A stretch of 64,000 nt of DNA from Lineus longissimus (lineage: Eukaryota; Nemertea; Pilidiophora; Heteronemertea; Lineidae), in contig NC_088318.1 of the NCBI RefSeq assembly GCF_910592395.1, positions 5,666,756 to 5,730,755 on the forward strand, read 5' to 3'. The position numbers were made by a program, and so were the translations under genes. Under the pieces are notes generated by a model. It was not told the DNA's origin. It ran no database searches and worked only from the letters and a program-made list of their open reading frames with translations. Each line of letters opens with the position of its first letter. The first letter of the stretch is position 1. Shown piece after piece: positions 1-11,551 of the stretch.

Positions 1-2309
1 TTGCACTGTTTATGTATTACTTGTTGATGAAAACGTGAAATAAACACAATAATAAAAAAGAAAATGTGTTTTTTTCATTTTCCCAAAAATTTGTCAAAAA
101 TTGTTGATTTCTCAACAATTTTGGGTGTTTTTACCCAAAAACCGATTTTGATATACACTTCTACCAGCACTCCTAACAAGGCCCATGAACTACCGATCAA
201 ACTTTTCTATTACTCCAAAGACATCAGATCAATCACTTTTGAGCTACAGCCTGCCAAAAACAAGGTACCAAAAAGCCTAAAAAGCCTAAAACAGGCTTGA
301 ACTCCAAGGGGTAGCATATTTGAAAACATGCTTGAACTCCAAAGGGTTAACGCTGGCGTTAATGCAAACGCTGATTGAGCAACCGGGCCCAGAACTTTTA
401 AGAACCATATAATATGCTTTTGTCTTTGAATAAATCTGATTCTATATTTCAATCGATGTAATTCGATGTGTTCTCCTGTGGTGCCCTCTTGCGGGAAATC
501 AGTAAACTCACACCAGGCGGCATCCATAATTTTTCTGAGAAAAAAGTCGGCTCCGAACATCTCGAGGTTTGGACAGGTATGGTACTGGTAATTCCAAATA
601 CTAGCAATGCTGTGCATACCTTTTTCATTGCATTGGGGCATGTTTCGCACCCACGGATGACCATCAAATTTTGTTGAAAGTTACTCCGCTAATTGTCAGA
701 TAATAGTTGCTGGACATGATTCAATGATGTTTTTTCAACACCACGGCTTCAAATAAGGTGCATGTAATTCAAATTGCAATTTGCTGACTCAAAATTTCAG
801 AGAAATTTCTGATGTGGGTAAGCAAATTTTTGCTAATCAAACAGAGATTGTACTTGAAAACTGAAGAACTGGCACTGCAATTCACAGCATTGATTAGCAG
901 ATTTGATCCTCAAGCAAAACAAAAGTTATTGTAAGCCTTGAACACCATCTCTGTTCAGTGAGTTCAAAAAATTCCCGAACATGTTATCACGTATCCAGAG
1001 TTCTGCCCACGATTATCAATGTCTGAGTGGTGGTTCTTCTCACATCAATCATATCATGTCAATTGAGGGAAATTAAGCCATTTCTTTCAGTTCTTTGCAA
1101 ATTTCATGGTTAGAAACTACCTTTTTTGCCTGAGTGGTGGACGGGACCGTCCACTGCCGTCCACCACTGGCAGAACCCTGCACATCTGCCTGTAAACATG
1201 ATTTGTTGTTTAGAAGAACCAGTCATAACTGCAATCTGATAATGAAATTCTGCATGGCATTCATGCTAACATTGCAATTTTTTATGTTTCAATGCCCTCT
1301 TTAGATATCAGTGATGGGCTCAGTCTACCTCGCCATCTCTTTCATCGTCACTCTATCGTGTCTATAGCCAATCAGTCAACTGTCATAAATACTCGCTACT
1401 CCACGGTTTTTCTCCATCCATAGATCAGTAGAGCCCCCTGCTCAGGGGTGTCAAGGTAGAGCATGCCTGTTCCAGTTACGAAAAGGGGTCATTTTAATGA
1501 ACTCAGGAGAAATCCTCCTAAGTCATCCAAAAATACCATAAGGGTGATACAATGGCCCTGCATAGAGGGCCTAGAAAGCTGAAAAAGAATAAGAAAACGC
1601 ACCAAATGAATTTTTTAGCTGAAAGATCACACACATGGTTGTCAGGCCCAGGCGGACTCGTGAATTTCCCAGGGCCCAGACAACCATAAATGTGTGATAA
1701 TTCACATTCAAAAAAATCATGTGTTCTGTTTTCTAATTCTATTTATCACATGCTAACAATTTGGAAAAATTTGAGGGATAAAAGCCCCAGGCTCACGCAG
1801 GCTCATGATGTCTTTCATGACACTAAGTGACAGGGCAAACTACGTCATCGTCGTTGTTCAATGGTCGCCCTCCATGTCCTCACGAATGACGCAGCTCTGA
1901 TGCTAGAGACAACTTCTTTGTCACCATGTCGGTCCATTTTCAACCATTCAATAGAGCCTATGATGTCATAGTGTGAGTTTGTAAGTTTTGGCGATAAAAA
2001 GTCCACTGAAATTACATTGTTGGTGAACTTTGGTTAAAAGAATCTTATCCAAGACCTCGAGGGTGGATCTAAAAATAAAGATGGGTCGGTGCGTGTTTTG
2101 GACGGAATCATAGATCCACCCGAAATTTGGATTGGGCTTGTTGCGACTCAAGTGGGCGATTGGTCATGAAAGGGTTAACATGCGGACTCGAACTCGATAC
2201 TACTTAGTTGTTCGCAATCATATTCTCAATGGATCTATTTCAGCTTGAGAAACGTATTGTTATGCTTTTTTTTTAAAGTACCACATTCTATGCAATCATT
2301 CATTTTCAG
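1..2309. other. gene-poor stretch with small inverted repeats
   Basis: I see no supportable gene in these 2.3 kb; all open frames are short and have no splice support. It holds two small inverted repeats: a perfect 12-bp stem (1133-1144 with 1157-1168, 12-nt loop) and an imperfect pair of about 18 bp (1625-1642 with 1679-1698). The right part up to 2309 could be an intron or upstream region of the gene whose first visible exon starts at 2310. Confidence 0.5.
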
Positions 2310-3541
2310 TTGGTACCACCTCCTCCTTCCAATCGCCGAGAGTTATGTTCAACTGTTGCACCTCGAAGAAGGCATGATTATGCTGTAGACATTGAGCCAG
2401 GTATGTTACCTTCATTATTACTAGCGAACATTCAAAACAAATAATGATGTCATTGGTTTGCTAACTTTAAAGTCAATATCGCAGGTCATGAATGAAATGG
2501 CCAGGGCCATTGTGCTCACCTCATGTGGAGGAAAGATGGATAAAGAGCATGGTATTGTGTCATGTAGTGTTAGGTTTGATGTAGGTCCAAGCAATTACAA
2601 TTTCCCCAAAATGGCCAATTTACAGTACATTCGACCTCTGTGACCTTGAAAAGTAGGTCAAATCAAAGAAGACCCGGGTGACACATTGAATGGTTGTTAG
2701 AATTAGATGTACCTATGATATAAAATTAGTGCCAATCGGGCAAGTCATTACTAGGAATAATGGGTTTTTTGAAGAATTTAGGATTTGGCCCCCTCCCTGG
2801 AGGCCAAACGGTAAATCAGATCGCACCAAACTTCGGTACCTGAGATCACCTGACCAAGGGGTACATGTGTACTTAATTTGTGATCAATAGTCATTGCAGT
2901 TAAGAAACGTGCCATAGTTACGGCCTGACGGCGAATTTACGCCATTTGACCTCTGTGACCTTGACAAGAAGGTCAAATTAAAAACCTGTGTGACATATAC
3001 TGTATGGTGGTTAGATGTACCCATGATATCAAATTGGTGGTAATCGGGCAAGAAGTTAAGGAATAATCACATTTTTAAGGTTTTTGGATTTTGCCCCCTG
3101 GTGGTCAAGTGGTGAATCATATTGGACCAAACTTCGGTCCCTGAGATCACCTGACTAAGGGGTAAATGTGTACCAAATTTGGTATCAATAGTCATTGCAG
3201 TTTAGAAACGTGCCATCGTTACATCCTAACGACCAATTTACACCATTTGACCTCTGTGACCTTGAAAAGGAGGTCAAATCAAAAACCCGGACGATATATG
3301 ATGCACCTTTGCTAGAAGTACCTACCATATTTTTTTCAAAATTTCCCGACTACTATTAAGGGAGATATTGCATATTTTCACTTTTAACGTTTGGACCCCT
3401 GGTGGCCAAACTATGAAACGAATCGGACCGAAACTTGGTCTCCAAGGTGTCATTACATAAGGGTACATGTGTACCAAGTTTCAACTCAATAGCTCTAACA
3501 GTTACGAAACGTGCCCTGCTAACGGACGACGGACGACGACG

Positions 3542-3594
<53 letters not shown>

Positions 3595-6500
3595 ACGACG
3601 GACGCCACGGTATGGGATAAGCTCACCTCTGCTAAGAGGTGAGCTAAAAATGTGCATTTTAAAAGTTTGCCATAAATGATATTTTCAGATCTCATTTAGG
3701 CCCAAAAAAATGCCTTGTTTAGGGTCAGGTTCGTTTTCCAAAATAGGGTTGTCACTCTCAAATGTTTCCAACACTCTAAAAAATGTTCCTCTGTCAGTTT
3801 ATGTTTCTTTCTATTTCTAAAAGACTTCCCACCCATGTTCCGGACATCCCTCTCAAGTGCGTGTAGTCTTTTACAAGAATCAGAGGAGTCATTGGTTGAG
3901 AGCGGAATGGCTTCAGGTGAGTCCACTTCAATAAAAGATACAAATAAGAGTCACATTACAGAAATATACGGGGACATCATCAGTGCAATATACGAATGCT
4001 CATCTTTTCTCCATTCAAAGTTAGTGGCACCCCTCCTACCACACACTAAACTCCTTTTGCAGCGTTTTGTATTGCCCTCATACTCCTCTTCCTAAACCAC
4101 TGCTACATTTCACGGGCGGTTAGCAGATTCAACACTACGCGGCACCACCGAAACTGAAATGATCCTTAGGTTCCAAGTAAACCTACCTTTGTTTTTAGTG
4201 TAATCCATTAGGATGTGACTCTCCGCGGTGATAACTTTTTGATAGCGAAAACAAATCTGTTTATTATCAATTTCGGGGAATACCCTAGCCATTATGGCAG
4301 CGGGAAATCCTGAGCTAATGTCTGTTGCTTAGGATTTCCCGCTGCCATAATGGCTGGCGCAGGAGTTTAACCACACACGTACCCTGATTCCGTAAACTCT
4401 GGATTAATCCACTTTCAGATTTATCATTTTAACATCATTTATATCCAAGAAGTGTGCATGAAATGAGATTCAATTGCGATCATATAGGACAGTTTAGGAT
4501 TTGTTCAAATTCAGTGGTCGTTACTTTCTGAAGGAATCTGTCATGCTAGTTTCCTCATGTATATTACTCCCCAGTTCATGTGAAGTTTCTCTAAAGCAAG
4601 TGTATTCCTATAGACCTCAACTGGATGTCTTATAGTTAACATGATGTTTCTCTGTTCTTTGTATCTCAGTTAGCAGACAGTTGATGAGCACTTGGTCCCA
4701 GCTGTTTCATAATGAAATTTTTACTCCCTATTTCAGATACTAACACATCCCTTGTACAACTTGAGAGGCTTCTTGCTGAGCTAGTGTCATATCCCTAGGT
4801 GAGCCAAGGAGTCTTTTACATGATGGCTGTGCATAACAAATCTTCATCTAGCCTGTGTGACAGGGATATCATATGATTTGTGGAGAGCGGAAGTTTTCTT
4901 GGGTTTTTCCACAACAAAAGAGACGATATACCCTTTGAAGGTGAGTTTAAAACTGTTTATGAATTATAAACTGTCTTTCATTTTTAGATGGACGAGGCCC
5001 AGCCTTCCAACTTGTATACATTGGGCGACTGCATGCGAGTAAAAGTTAAAACAAAGTTCAGAAAAGGGCCCATTTTATGACTCTAGATTTGCATGACATG
5101 TATGAAGCATACGAGGTTTAGCTTTCGAAAGAAGACATTGCCCATTGATTGTTTTCTTGCGTGGTTTGCTTTCTTGGGAAATGCTCATAAAACATCTTTG
5201 ATTGCCGCTGGTGTTGTAACCGGTCATCTCTATCGTTCACAAAAGTTGTTAATTATCTCAATTTTGACAGGTTACATGCACAATTGTGTAGAGTGAATGC
5301 AATTAATGAATTTGAGGCTAATTATTATAGTAGGCCTGAATTTTGAGGAGATCCTATTGAACAATGATGACTTGCAGACTATCACTATGGAACATTCATC
5401 CCAGTTAGCAACACTATGGCTTAGCTGGTCCTGGCCCACAACCCCACCAATCTCACTAATGTGACCACCCCAATAACACGACCTCCTCGGCATATGTCAC
5501 TTGGGGGGGTCGCTTTTGGATGTTTCACTCCACTGATATGCAGCATTTGATTGCTCTACTGGATTTCCAAGCTCCTGTCTCCTTGCTGTACTGATAGTTA
5601 TATACTATGGATTCCTCTCTTTTGTAGGTCCTGGATATCGTGTCTACTCGGAAGCAGACCTGAGCGATATGAAAGAAAAGTCACAGGAACGGACAGCCAG
5701 TATCAGGGTGATAAGGAGTGCAAAAAGTGGAAAGCAAGTCCAAGGTAAATCTCTACTTTTCGTATTTGTTGCTATGATTTGCTGTGTGCATAGCTATGCA
5801 CATTGAAGCTAGAAACATATTTTGATCACTTTTTGACAGTTTCACTAACAGCTCTGACACAGAAAACGGGTTTAGATCTAGTATTGACTTGACTTAGTGA
5901 CTGGGAGAATGCAAAAGTTTCACTGTCCAGTGGGTGTGGGTGTTGGTGGTGTCATGATTTCTGAAGAAGCACCAGTAAATGATGACCTGTCATTTTGCAC
6001 TGGGGTTATCCCACTCCCTGTGTGTTTTCACTGAATTCGAAATCATGGTGGATAAAGGTACTGGTTTAATAGTGACATATTCATGAGGGGCAAAGGTCAT
6101 CAGGTTGTGTCATTCTTTTGTTATCAGATTACAAAAGGTTAGATAGGTATAAATGAGTTGCCCAACTTTGATTGCGCTATGTTTATCCACCGTGATAATG
6201 CTGATGTTGATAAACCAGCACAATGTGTTCACCTTGACGTGTCTTCTGGAAGCTGCTGACATTTCGAATGTTCGGTTTTCACACATCACTCTTTCATTAA
6301 ATCGATTTTCATTTCATCTGCAGGTCGCAATCGCTCTGGTGAAGTTTATTCAAAGAAGGTGAAGGCAATTCAAAAGCATATTGCTGTAAGTTGTCAAGTC
6401 GTTTTTTTCTAAATATTGCAACATGATAATGATTTGATTTTCCTCTTGATTTGCTAGGCCATTTTCATTTACTAGCATATACCCATGGAGCGGGCAAAGT

Positions 6501-6991
6501 CGAAACTAAAAATAGAATAGGCTAATTAATCCCCCTGCCAATACCCTGCACCATGGACCAGGTTGTACAGCACTACATACGTGCTGGAAGCTAATACTGA
6601 TGTGGCAGGGAGAATATGCGAGAAGTTTGTGTATGCTTTTGAGAATGAGCGGAGCTCTCGAGTCCACGTGCTCTCTGCAAAGTTGTTATTTATTCTAAAA
6701 CCACGAAGATATTCAACGTATGACACCCTCAGTGACACTCTTACAATATGATCCACACCTAAGAAGCAAAACGTTGCAAGAATTCGTCGCATTTCCAAGG
6801 CTCAATTTTGAAACAAAAATTACCTCCTAAATAGCGGCCACAATGCGCATTATAGTATAGATTTTCCACATCCACTTTGATTTTGTTCAGGTTATTGAGG
6901 CGACAGCTGCTGGTTTATGTGAGACACTTGACATTAAATTGTTTGTTCATGTTGTGAGAAGGAATGCTAGTGCTAAGAAAGAGGTTGATAA
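2310..6991 (+). CDS. exons of an unrecognised spliced protein, probably the N-terminal part of the KDZ gene
   Basis: Four exons join in phase: 2310-2400 (phase 0 to 1), 5628-5744, 6324-6385 and 6891-6991 (ends with two bases of a codon). Each starts after a polypyrimidine-AG and ends at a good GT donor (gtatgt, gtaaat, gtaagt, gtaaga). The joined translation is about 122 residues and basic; it starts with a proline-rich stretch, then reads through EADLSDMKEK, GRNRSGEVYSKKVKAIQKHI and GLCETLDIKLFVHVVRRN. I do not recognise a domain. Same strand and proximity suggest these are 5' exons of the gene ending in the KDZ core at 9.9-11.6 kb, but the link from 6991 to the next candidate exon is unresolved by phase. 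The first intron carries a full R1 repeat and a 25-bp hairpin; the intron at 5745-6323 carries a MITE. Confidence 0.5.
2491..3650 (+). repeat. R1 repeat, full copy A (stem-loop ends, (GAC)n tract)
   Basis: About 1,160 bp, nearly identical to 57863-59017. The left end has a 7-bp stem (2496-2502 with 2505-2511) followed by GTGCTCACCTC. The interior is three tandem modules of about 300 bp starting near 2631, 2946 and 3246; each opens with a TTTGACCTC/GAGGTCAAA palindrome and later carries a TTTGGCC/GGCCAAA palindrome and a GGTACATGTGTACC-like one. A (GAC)n tract covers about 3534-3602. The right end is an 11-bp hairpin (3620-3630 with 3635-3645) followed by AAAAA. The left GCTCACCTC is complementary to the right GAGGTGAGC, so there are subterminal inverted repeats. 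It has no protein: the polyaspartate and polythreonine frames over (GAC)n are artefacts. It lies in an intron of the 2.3-11.6 kb gene. Confidence 0.85.
4287..4355. repeat. perfect 25-bp inverted repeat (hairpin)
   Basis: Arms 4287-4311 and 4331-4355 are exact reverse complements around a 19-nt loop. No copy of the arm was noticed elsewhere in the window. It could be a short foldback transposon or a structured intronic element; it lies in the first intron of the gene at 2310-6991. Confidence 0.8.
6048..6190 (-). mobile_element. short MITE, copy 1 (TIR GTGGATAAA)
   Basis: Starts with GTGGATAAA and ends with the complementary TTTATCCAC. The interior matches, in reverse orientation, the element at 12383-12571: both share the blocks ATTCATGAGGGGC, GGTCATC, CATTCTTTTGT and ATAGGTAT. 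Two dispersed copies with matching terminal inverted repeats and no coding capacity define a MITE. Superfamily unassigned: I see no clear target duplication. Confidence 0.65.
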
Positions 6992-7968
6992 GTAAGAATG
7001 TCCATTTTTTTCTGTTGGCAGTGTTGCCCTACAGGTTGTTCTCTTTGGTTCATTTTCTTTTTGTTTCTTTCTTTATCTTTGGTTTAATTCTTAACCCAAG
7101 CCCAGCCGATGGTCATTTAGCTGCTGTAAATGAACTATACTCTGGCATCCTTTAAGATTGGATTAGCAAGAGCATTTTGCCTTTAAATCAATATTGTTGT
7201 TATTCTTAGAGGAGCAGTAAGCTGTCAACGATTGGCCTGCCGTTTAGAAACCACTGTCACATGCCCCAAGACAGTAGCGCTCCTGTGATGTGGCGATATG
7301 CACTAAGCCGGCGATGAAGAACACATCAGGGGTTTTTTAAATGGCGGGCCCCTCGTTTACCGTTTTCTCCATCAAATACACTGCTCCTTTATTTATTGGA
7401 ACATGTAACCCTTTTGCTGCTGACCAATATTTTGTCTGATGTGCTGTCCAAGTAAATGAATCCTACGCTACATGCTCCCACTACCAGTGGCTGGGCTTTC
7501 AGAGTGGCTTACAACAAATTCAATGAGGTCTTCTGCTTTGCTCATTCATTTGAAAGAGAACACAACTGTGTCAGTTGCTGGCAGTTTAGAGACAACATTA
7601 CACTGCTAATGCTATCACAGATTTCTATCATTTTGTGAAAGCTTTGATCCCTGTGTGTCAAGCTGCGTACCAAGAATCCATAAAGCACAAAATAAAGGAC
7701 TGGTCGTAAAAATTTTTATTAGCTTCATTTTGATACCAGAACAACAGTCATAGGAGGAATACTTTTGAACTAATGAAAGAAAACGCAAAATCAGGCAAAT
7801 TGGCGTATTGGGAGCCAGTGGCATAAGGGTGAAAGTTCATTATGCTTTGTTGGGGACCATCAAAAGTATTTAAATTCTGAAGTCCACTAAATATATTGAT
7901 CTTGCTCTGGATGATCACACACTCTCCTCCAACTTAAAATATGGAGCTTCTCATTGACAATTACCAAG

Positions 7969-9602
7969 GAGCAGGCATCGGCATTGACTCCATGACACTC
8001 CTATCCTCGAACATGGCCGTTGCCAAAGGGACTATAAGTAGAATCCGACCACTAGCAAGTGGGACTTCGGGGGGATATAGCAATCATCAACCATCTGGTG
8101 GATATGATCTCTCTGCGTCAAGGTAGGTTTCTAAATGAATGTGTTTTTTTTTCTGTTTTTTAAATTCATTCTCAAATAGTGATATGGGATTAGGAGTCCT
8201 TTCTGGTCACCTGGCTGCTTTGCAAGAGAAGACGAAGGGCTGACTATGGCAATGCAAGTCAGATTCCTCAAACTGCATGCATTTTACTCCCAAGATGCCT
8301 CAGACCGTGACAATGGTCATTGTGGTATTGCAGACAACTCTAGGTTCCAATGCGATGTTAGTATTTTCATGCTAACCCCAACACTCTTTCAGCCTAGTAG
8401 GATTCTTTTTAAAGCCAATGAGAACTTTCCCCAGCCAAGAACTCTTCACATGTAAATTCGCGATGAGAGAGAGATAGCAATCCCTTACACAATTAATTTC
8501 TCTGCCAAATGGTACTGTAATGTTCAGAACAGGCTACAGTGCCACTGTTTCTTTATAGCGGCCACATGTTCAGTTGTTTAGTAAATGAAGTACTTTAGTC
8601 TGGAGTTAGAGCTGAATGAATATTCAGATATTCTCAGGATGACATAGGAACAAAATCTTTTTGAAACATGAATTAGACAACAAATAGCCCTCCACGCAGT
8701 GTGCAGCAGGTCAATTTAAAGATACTAAAGTTGTCAAAGACGAAGCCTCAAATAATGATTCATGTTTAGAGCAAAGTCTGTAAACTGGTCGTGCTGCAGA
8801 AATCGATTGATGATATCACTACAACCCAGGCCTGGCAGTCTCCATGTTTATTCTTCATCACTCATTATTTTAGAAGGTACATCTAACTAAATACATCAAA
8901 CTCTCTCCTTTTATCATGAAGTCATGAATTCTATCTTCAGAAATATCCAGGCTCGCATGCATATTACGGATGGAACCCAGTACAAGCGCAATCCCAGAAC
9001 AGGCATCTTTGAGTACCTGAGACTCATTCCTGATCTCCCAACCAATGATTGTGGATGTGGGGTAAGTACATATTGTAGTACCTTAAAAAGTCTGGAAAGC
9101 TATTGTACATTAGTACACCATCAGAACATTGTATAGAGGAAGAATTGACGTGTACCTTTTATGCTAGAAATAATGGCATGAAATATACTAGACTTACAGT
9201 AACAACTTTTTTGCCAGGATTGTTGTAATATTGAATCATCAAGAAAGCTTGAAGGCTGTGGCAGAAAATCTGCCAGCGACTTCTCCAGGATTAAGGCGTG
9301 TTTACAATTCAGACGTCCATTGACTGGGTCCTATGCTGAGTAACGTTCGTCATGCCTGCTACAGTTGATGTCGGTCACTTGCAGGGTTTACTGCATGGTG
9401 TTATCCCACACATGATATTGATGACTTACGTCGACACATATCACTGGTGTCGGAGTTGAGCGGGATGTCAACTTTTGCATTTGAATTCCACAAAGAATTA
9501 AAATGCATTTGCTTGATTATTCAGTCACCATTCAAGAACACCGAATTCCCAGATGGCCTTCCTGTGATGGAGGATTTTACTTGTACCCTCTACATGCGTC
9601 AT
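7969..9602 (+). CDS. middle exons of the KDZ-type gene (cysteine-rich region)
   Basis: Candidate exons: about 7969-8122 (donor gtaggt), 8941-9061, 9218 to about 9340, and 9385-9602 (donor gtaagt). The 8122/8941 junction is in phase (AG plus A gives Arg) and reads through ITDGTQYKRNPRTGIFEYLR. The 9061/9218 junction is also in phase and joins CGCG to DCCN, a clustered-cysteine stretch like those that precede KDZ cores. The last exon reads FTAWCYPTHDIDDLRRH in one open frame to 9602. The exit of the 9218 exon does not match the phase needed at 9385, so an exon boundary is wrong or there is a small indel. A further exon at about 9740 is likely but its frame is ambiguous. The start at 7969 is the least certain point. 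Confidence 0.5.
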
Positions 9603-9971
9603 GTAAGTATAATTTCACTGTTTATTAAGTCCAGTGACGGCTAGTGTGGTGTTACTAGTAGGCCCTGCTGGTACTTTAATTGATCATCCATCTCTTAGTA
9701 TCCTGACCTGTTAACAAGTCTTTGTTTGTCTCTTTATAGCTTTGTCTCATAAGTTTAAATATGATCGTGCATTCCTTCATGCCCATAACCCTGACATCCT
9801 GCCTAAATGACAACTTGATGTCTGCTCACTACACACTAGAGTGGGCGTGACCAATGTTTACCTGGAGTTAGTGAAGATGAACCCTGAGGGACCCTGGCAA
9901 GGTTTATGTCAAATTGAATTCATATCACATGTTTACTTTCCCAGTACAAGGTGTTCCTTTTAAATTTACAG

Positions 9972-11551
9972 GCTCCGGTAGCGTGTAAAGTTTACAAAAG
10001 AAAGTGTCTGGCATCCTGTGCGGCAGACGTTCAATACAGTGGCCAGAAAGACAGCATATTCTTCTGGTCAAGACAAGTTGCTGCTGCAGACGAGGTTGGT
10101 TGGGATTTCGTTAACCTCATCATGTCCAGTAAGATGTCGTTTTCCAACTTTTGTCTAGAGAAATCTAGATATTACAGAACCATGAACCCCATTTCTGCAC
10201 CCTTCATGAATAAGGGCACCTTTATATCTTGGTTTTTTGCATGGTGCAGCAAAATGGACATTGATTTCCGTGCCCATGTCGACCCTTAGTGTGGTCATCA
10301 CCCATCCGCCATTGCTGGTGATGGTACACACATTGGCCTGTCGCTTCGGAAGGTCGACATAACTCCTGTTGATAAGCCAGACACCCAAGAAAGGCTGGTT
10401 TCTATACATCGGCGATTTGATCGCAATTTCTTGCCATACCGTAGGGGTATTTCTGATGATAATGTTAGGAGGGGTAGGCAACATCTGAAAAGCCAGTCAA
10501 AGAGATTCTTGTCAGACGATACAACACAGATCACTGAAGAGGTTAGAGGAGCTGAAGATCAAAATCTTCTACGTGTTTGTTCACAGGATGATCGCTGCAA
10601 AAATATGCTGAAACTATATTTGAGCAGCGATCTTCCTGCTAGTCTTCGTCAAGTGTTGGCCGATCTGTTCCTCCTTTTGAGTTCAGAGTCAGCTCTTTCA
10701 ACTGTTGTTCCCCCTAGGTACCATGCGGACATACTTTCTGTCACTGATGCACACATTTTTCGCCTCTTTTGCCCAGAACTGGGTCGTGCTTATGAGGCAT
10801 GTACTCTCCATGGGAAAAGTGAAATTTTCATGGGATTTCTCATCTACCTGGTAGATTCAGTCAATGATGTTCACATCAATGATAGGCCCTATATGCCTCC
10901 TCTCTCTATCGATAACACGTATAATCCAGAGTCTGGCGTCACTTATTATTTCTCCCCTCATGGGAACATGGTTCGCCGTCTGCCAGAGTATAATCTAAAA
11001 ACAGCTTCAGCAATTCACGACGACCTGCCGAGTGAAGGAGAACGTTGTAAAAAAGAATTTGGCCGTGTGTCAATAGGCGGTTGGTCCTTCTTGTTCTTGT
11101 GGTTTTGCCCTATGCATGGGCACTGTTACGGGTTCCATATTGTTGACGGCAAAGAGGGCAGGAAGGACCCCTTTGCATCTATATACAGATATATGCCAGC
11201 TCCTCCAAAGGAATTTTTTTTTGATTTTGCTTGTTCGCTTAGCGAATATTCTCTCAATAGGGAGCCAGATTTCTTTAAGAATACCAGGATGTGGCACGAT
11301 GTCTTCCACAGTGTCGTCCATATCTGTGGCAAAAGTTTCAAATCTAGAAGAGTTGTCAGCCTGAGCTCGTACAACACTGAAATATGCGAGCAATTCAACT
11401 CTTTTCTTCAGTGTCTCAGATATACTGGCTCTCACATGACCCAGAGTCATTTCACTTTTTTTTTGTTCAGTTCCTGATTAATGTTTGGAATCAGAGGAAA
11501 ACTGAAACTTTTCGATCAAAGATCGACTTGGCCTCAGCAGGCTATGATTAG
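9972..11551 (+). pseudogene. KDZ (Kyakuja-Dileera-Zisupton) transposase core, HMGXB3-like, with two lesions
   Basis: The exon begins after a cag at 9969-9971 and stays in one frame to 11477 apart from one TAG at 10287-10289. Family landmarks appear in order: a Cys-rich VACKVYKRKCLASC start, the first Asp in GDGTHIGLS just after the TAG, GHCYGF, the second Asp in FFFDFACSLSEY, and the Glu in ICEQFNSFL (residues D265 and E320 when counted from the Met at 10431). These are the conserved blocks of KDZ transposases and the domesticated vertebrate HMGXB3. The frame ends early at 11477 in a T9 run (11456-11464); one more T would continue through FLINVWNQRKTETF to a TAG at 11549-11551. It is either a decayed transposase or a host gene with one real nonsense change and one base-calling error. 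Confidence 0.75.

Noticed and set aside
3435-3679. Overlapping frames encoding polythreonine and polyaspartate (also at 58796-59000)
   Set aside because: They are translations of the (GAC)n tract of R1; both frames coexist only because the tract has no stops.
4739-4950. Two further candidate exons of the KDZ gene (4739-4797 and 4857-4940)
   Set aside because: Exons 2310-2400 and 5628-5744 already join in phase; the first candidate reaches a TAG at its donor and the second cannot be placed in frame with certainty.
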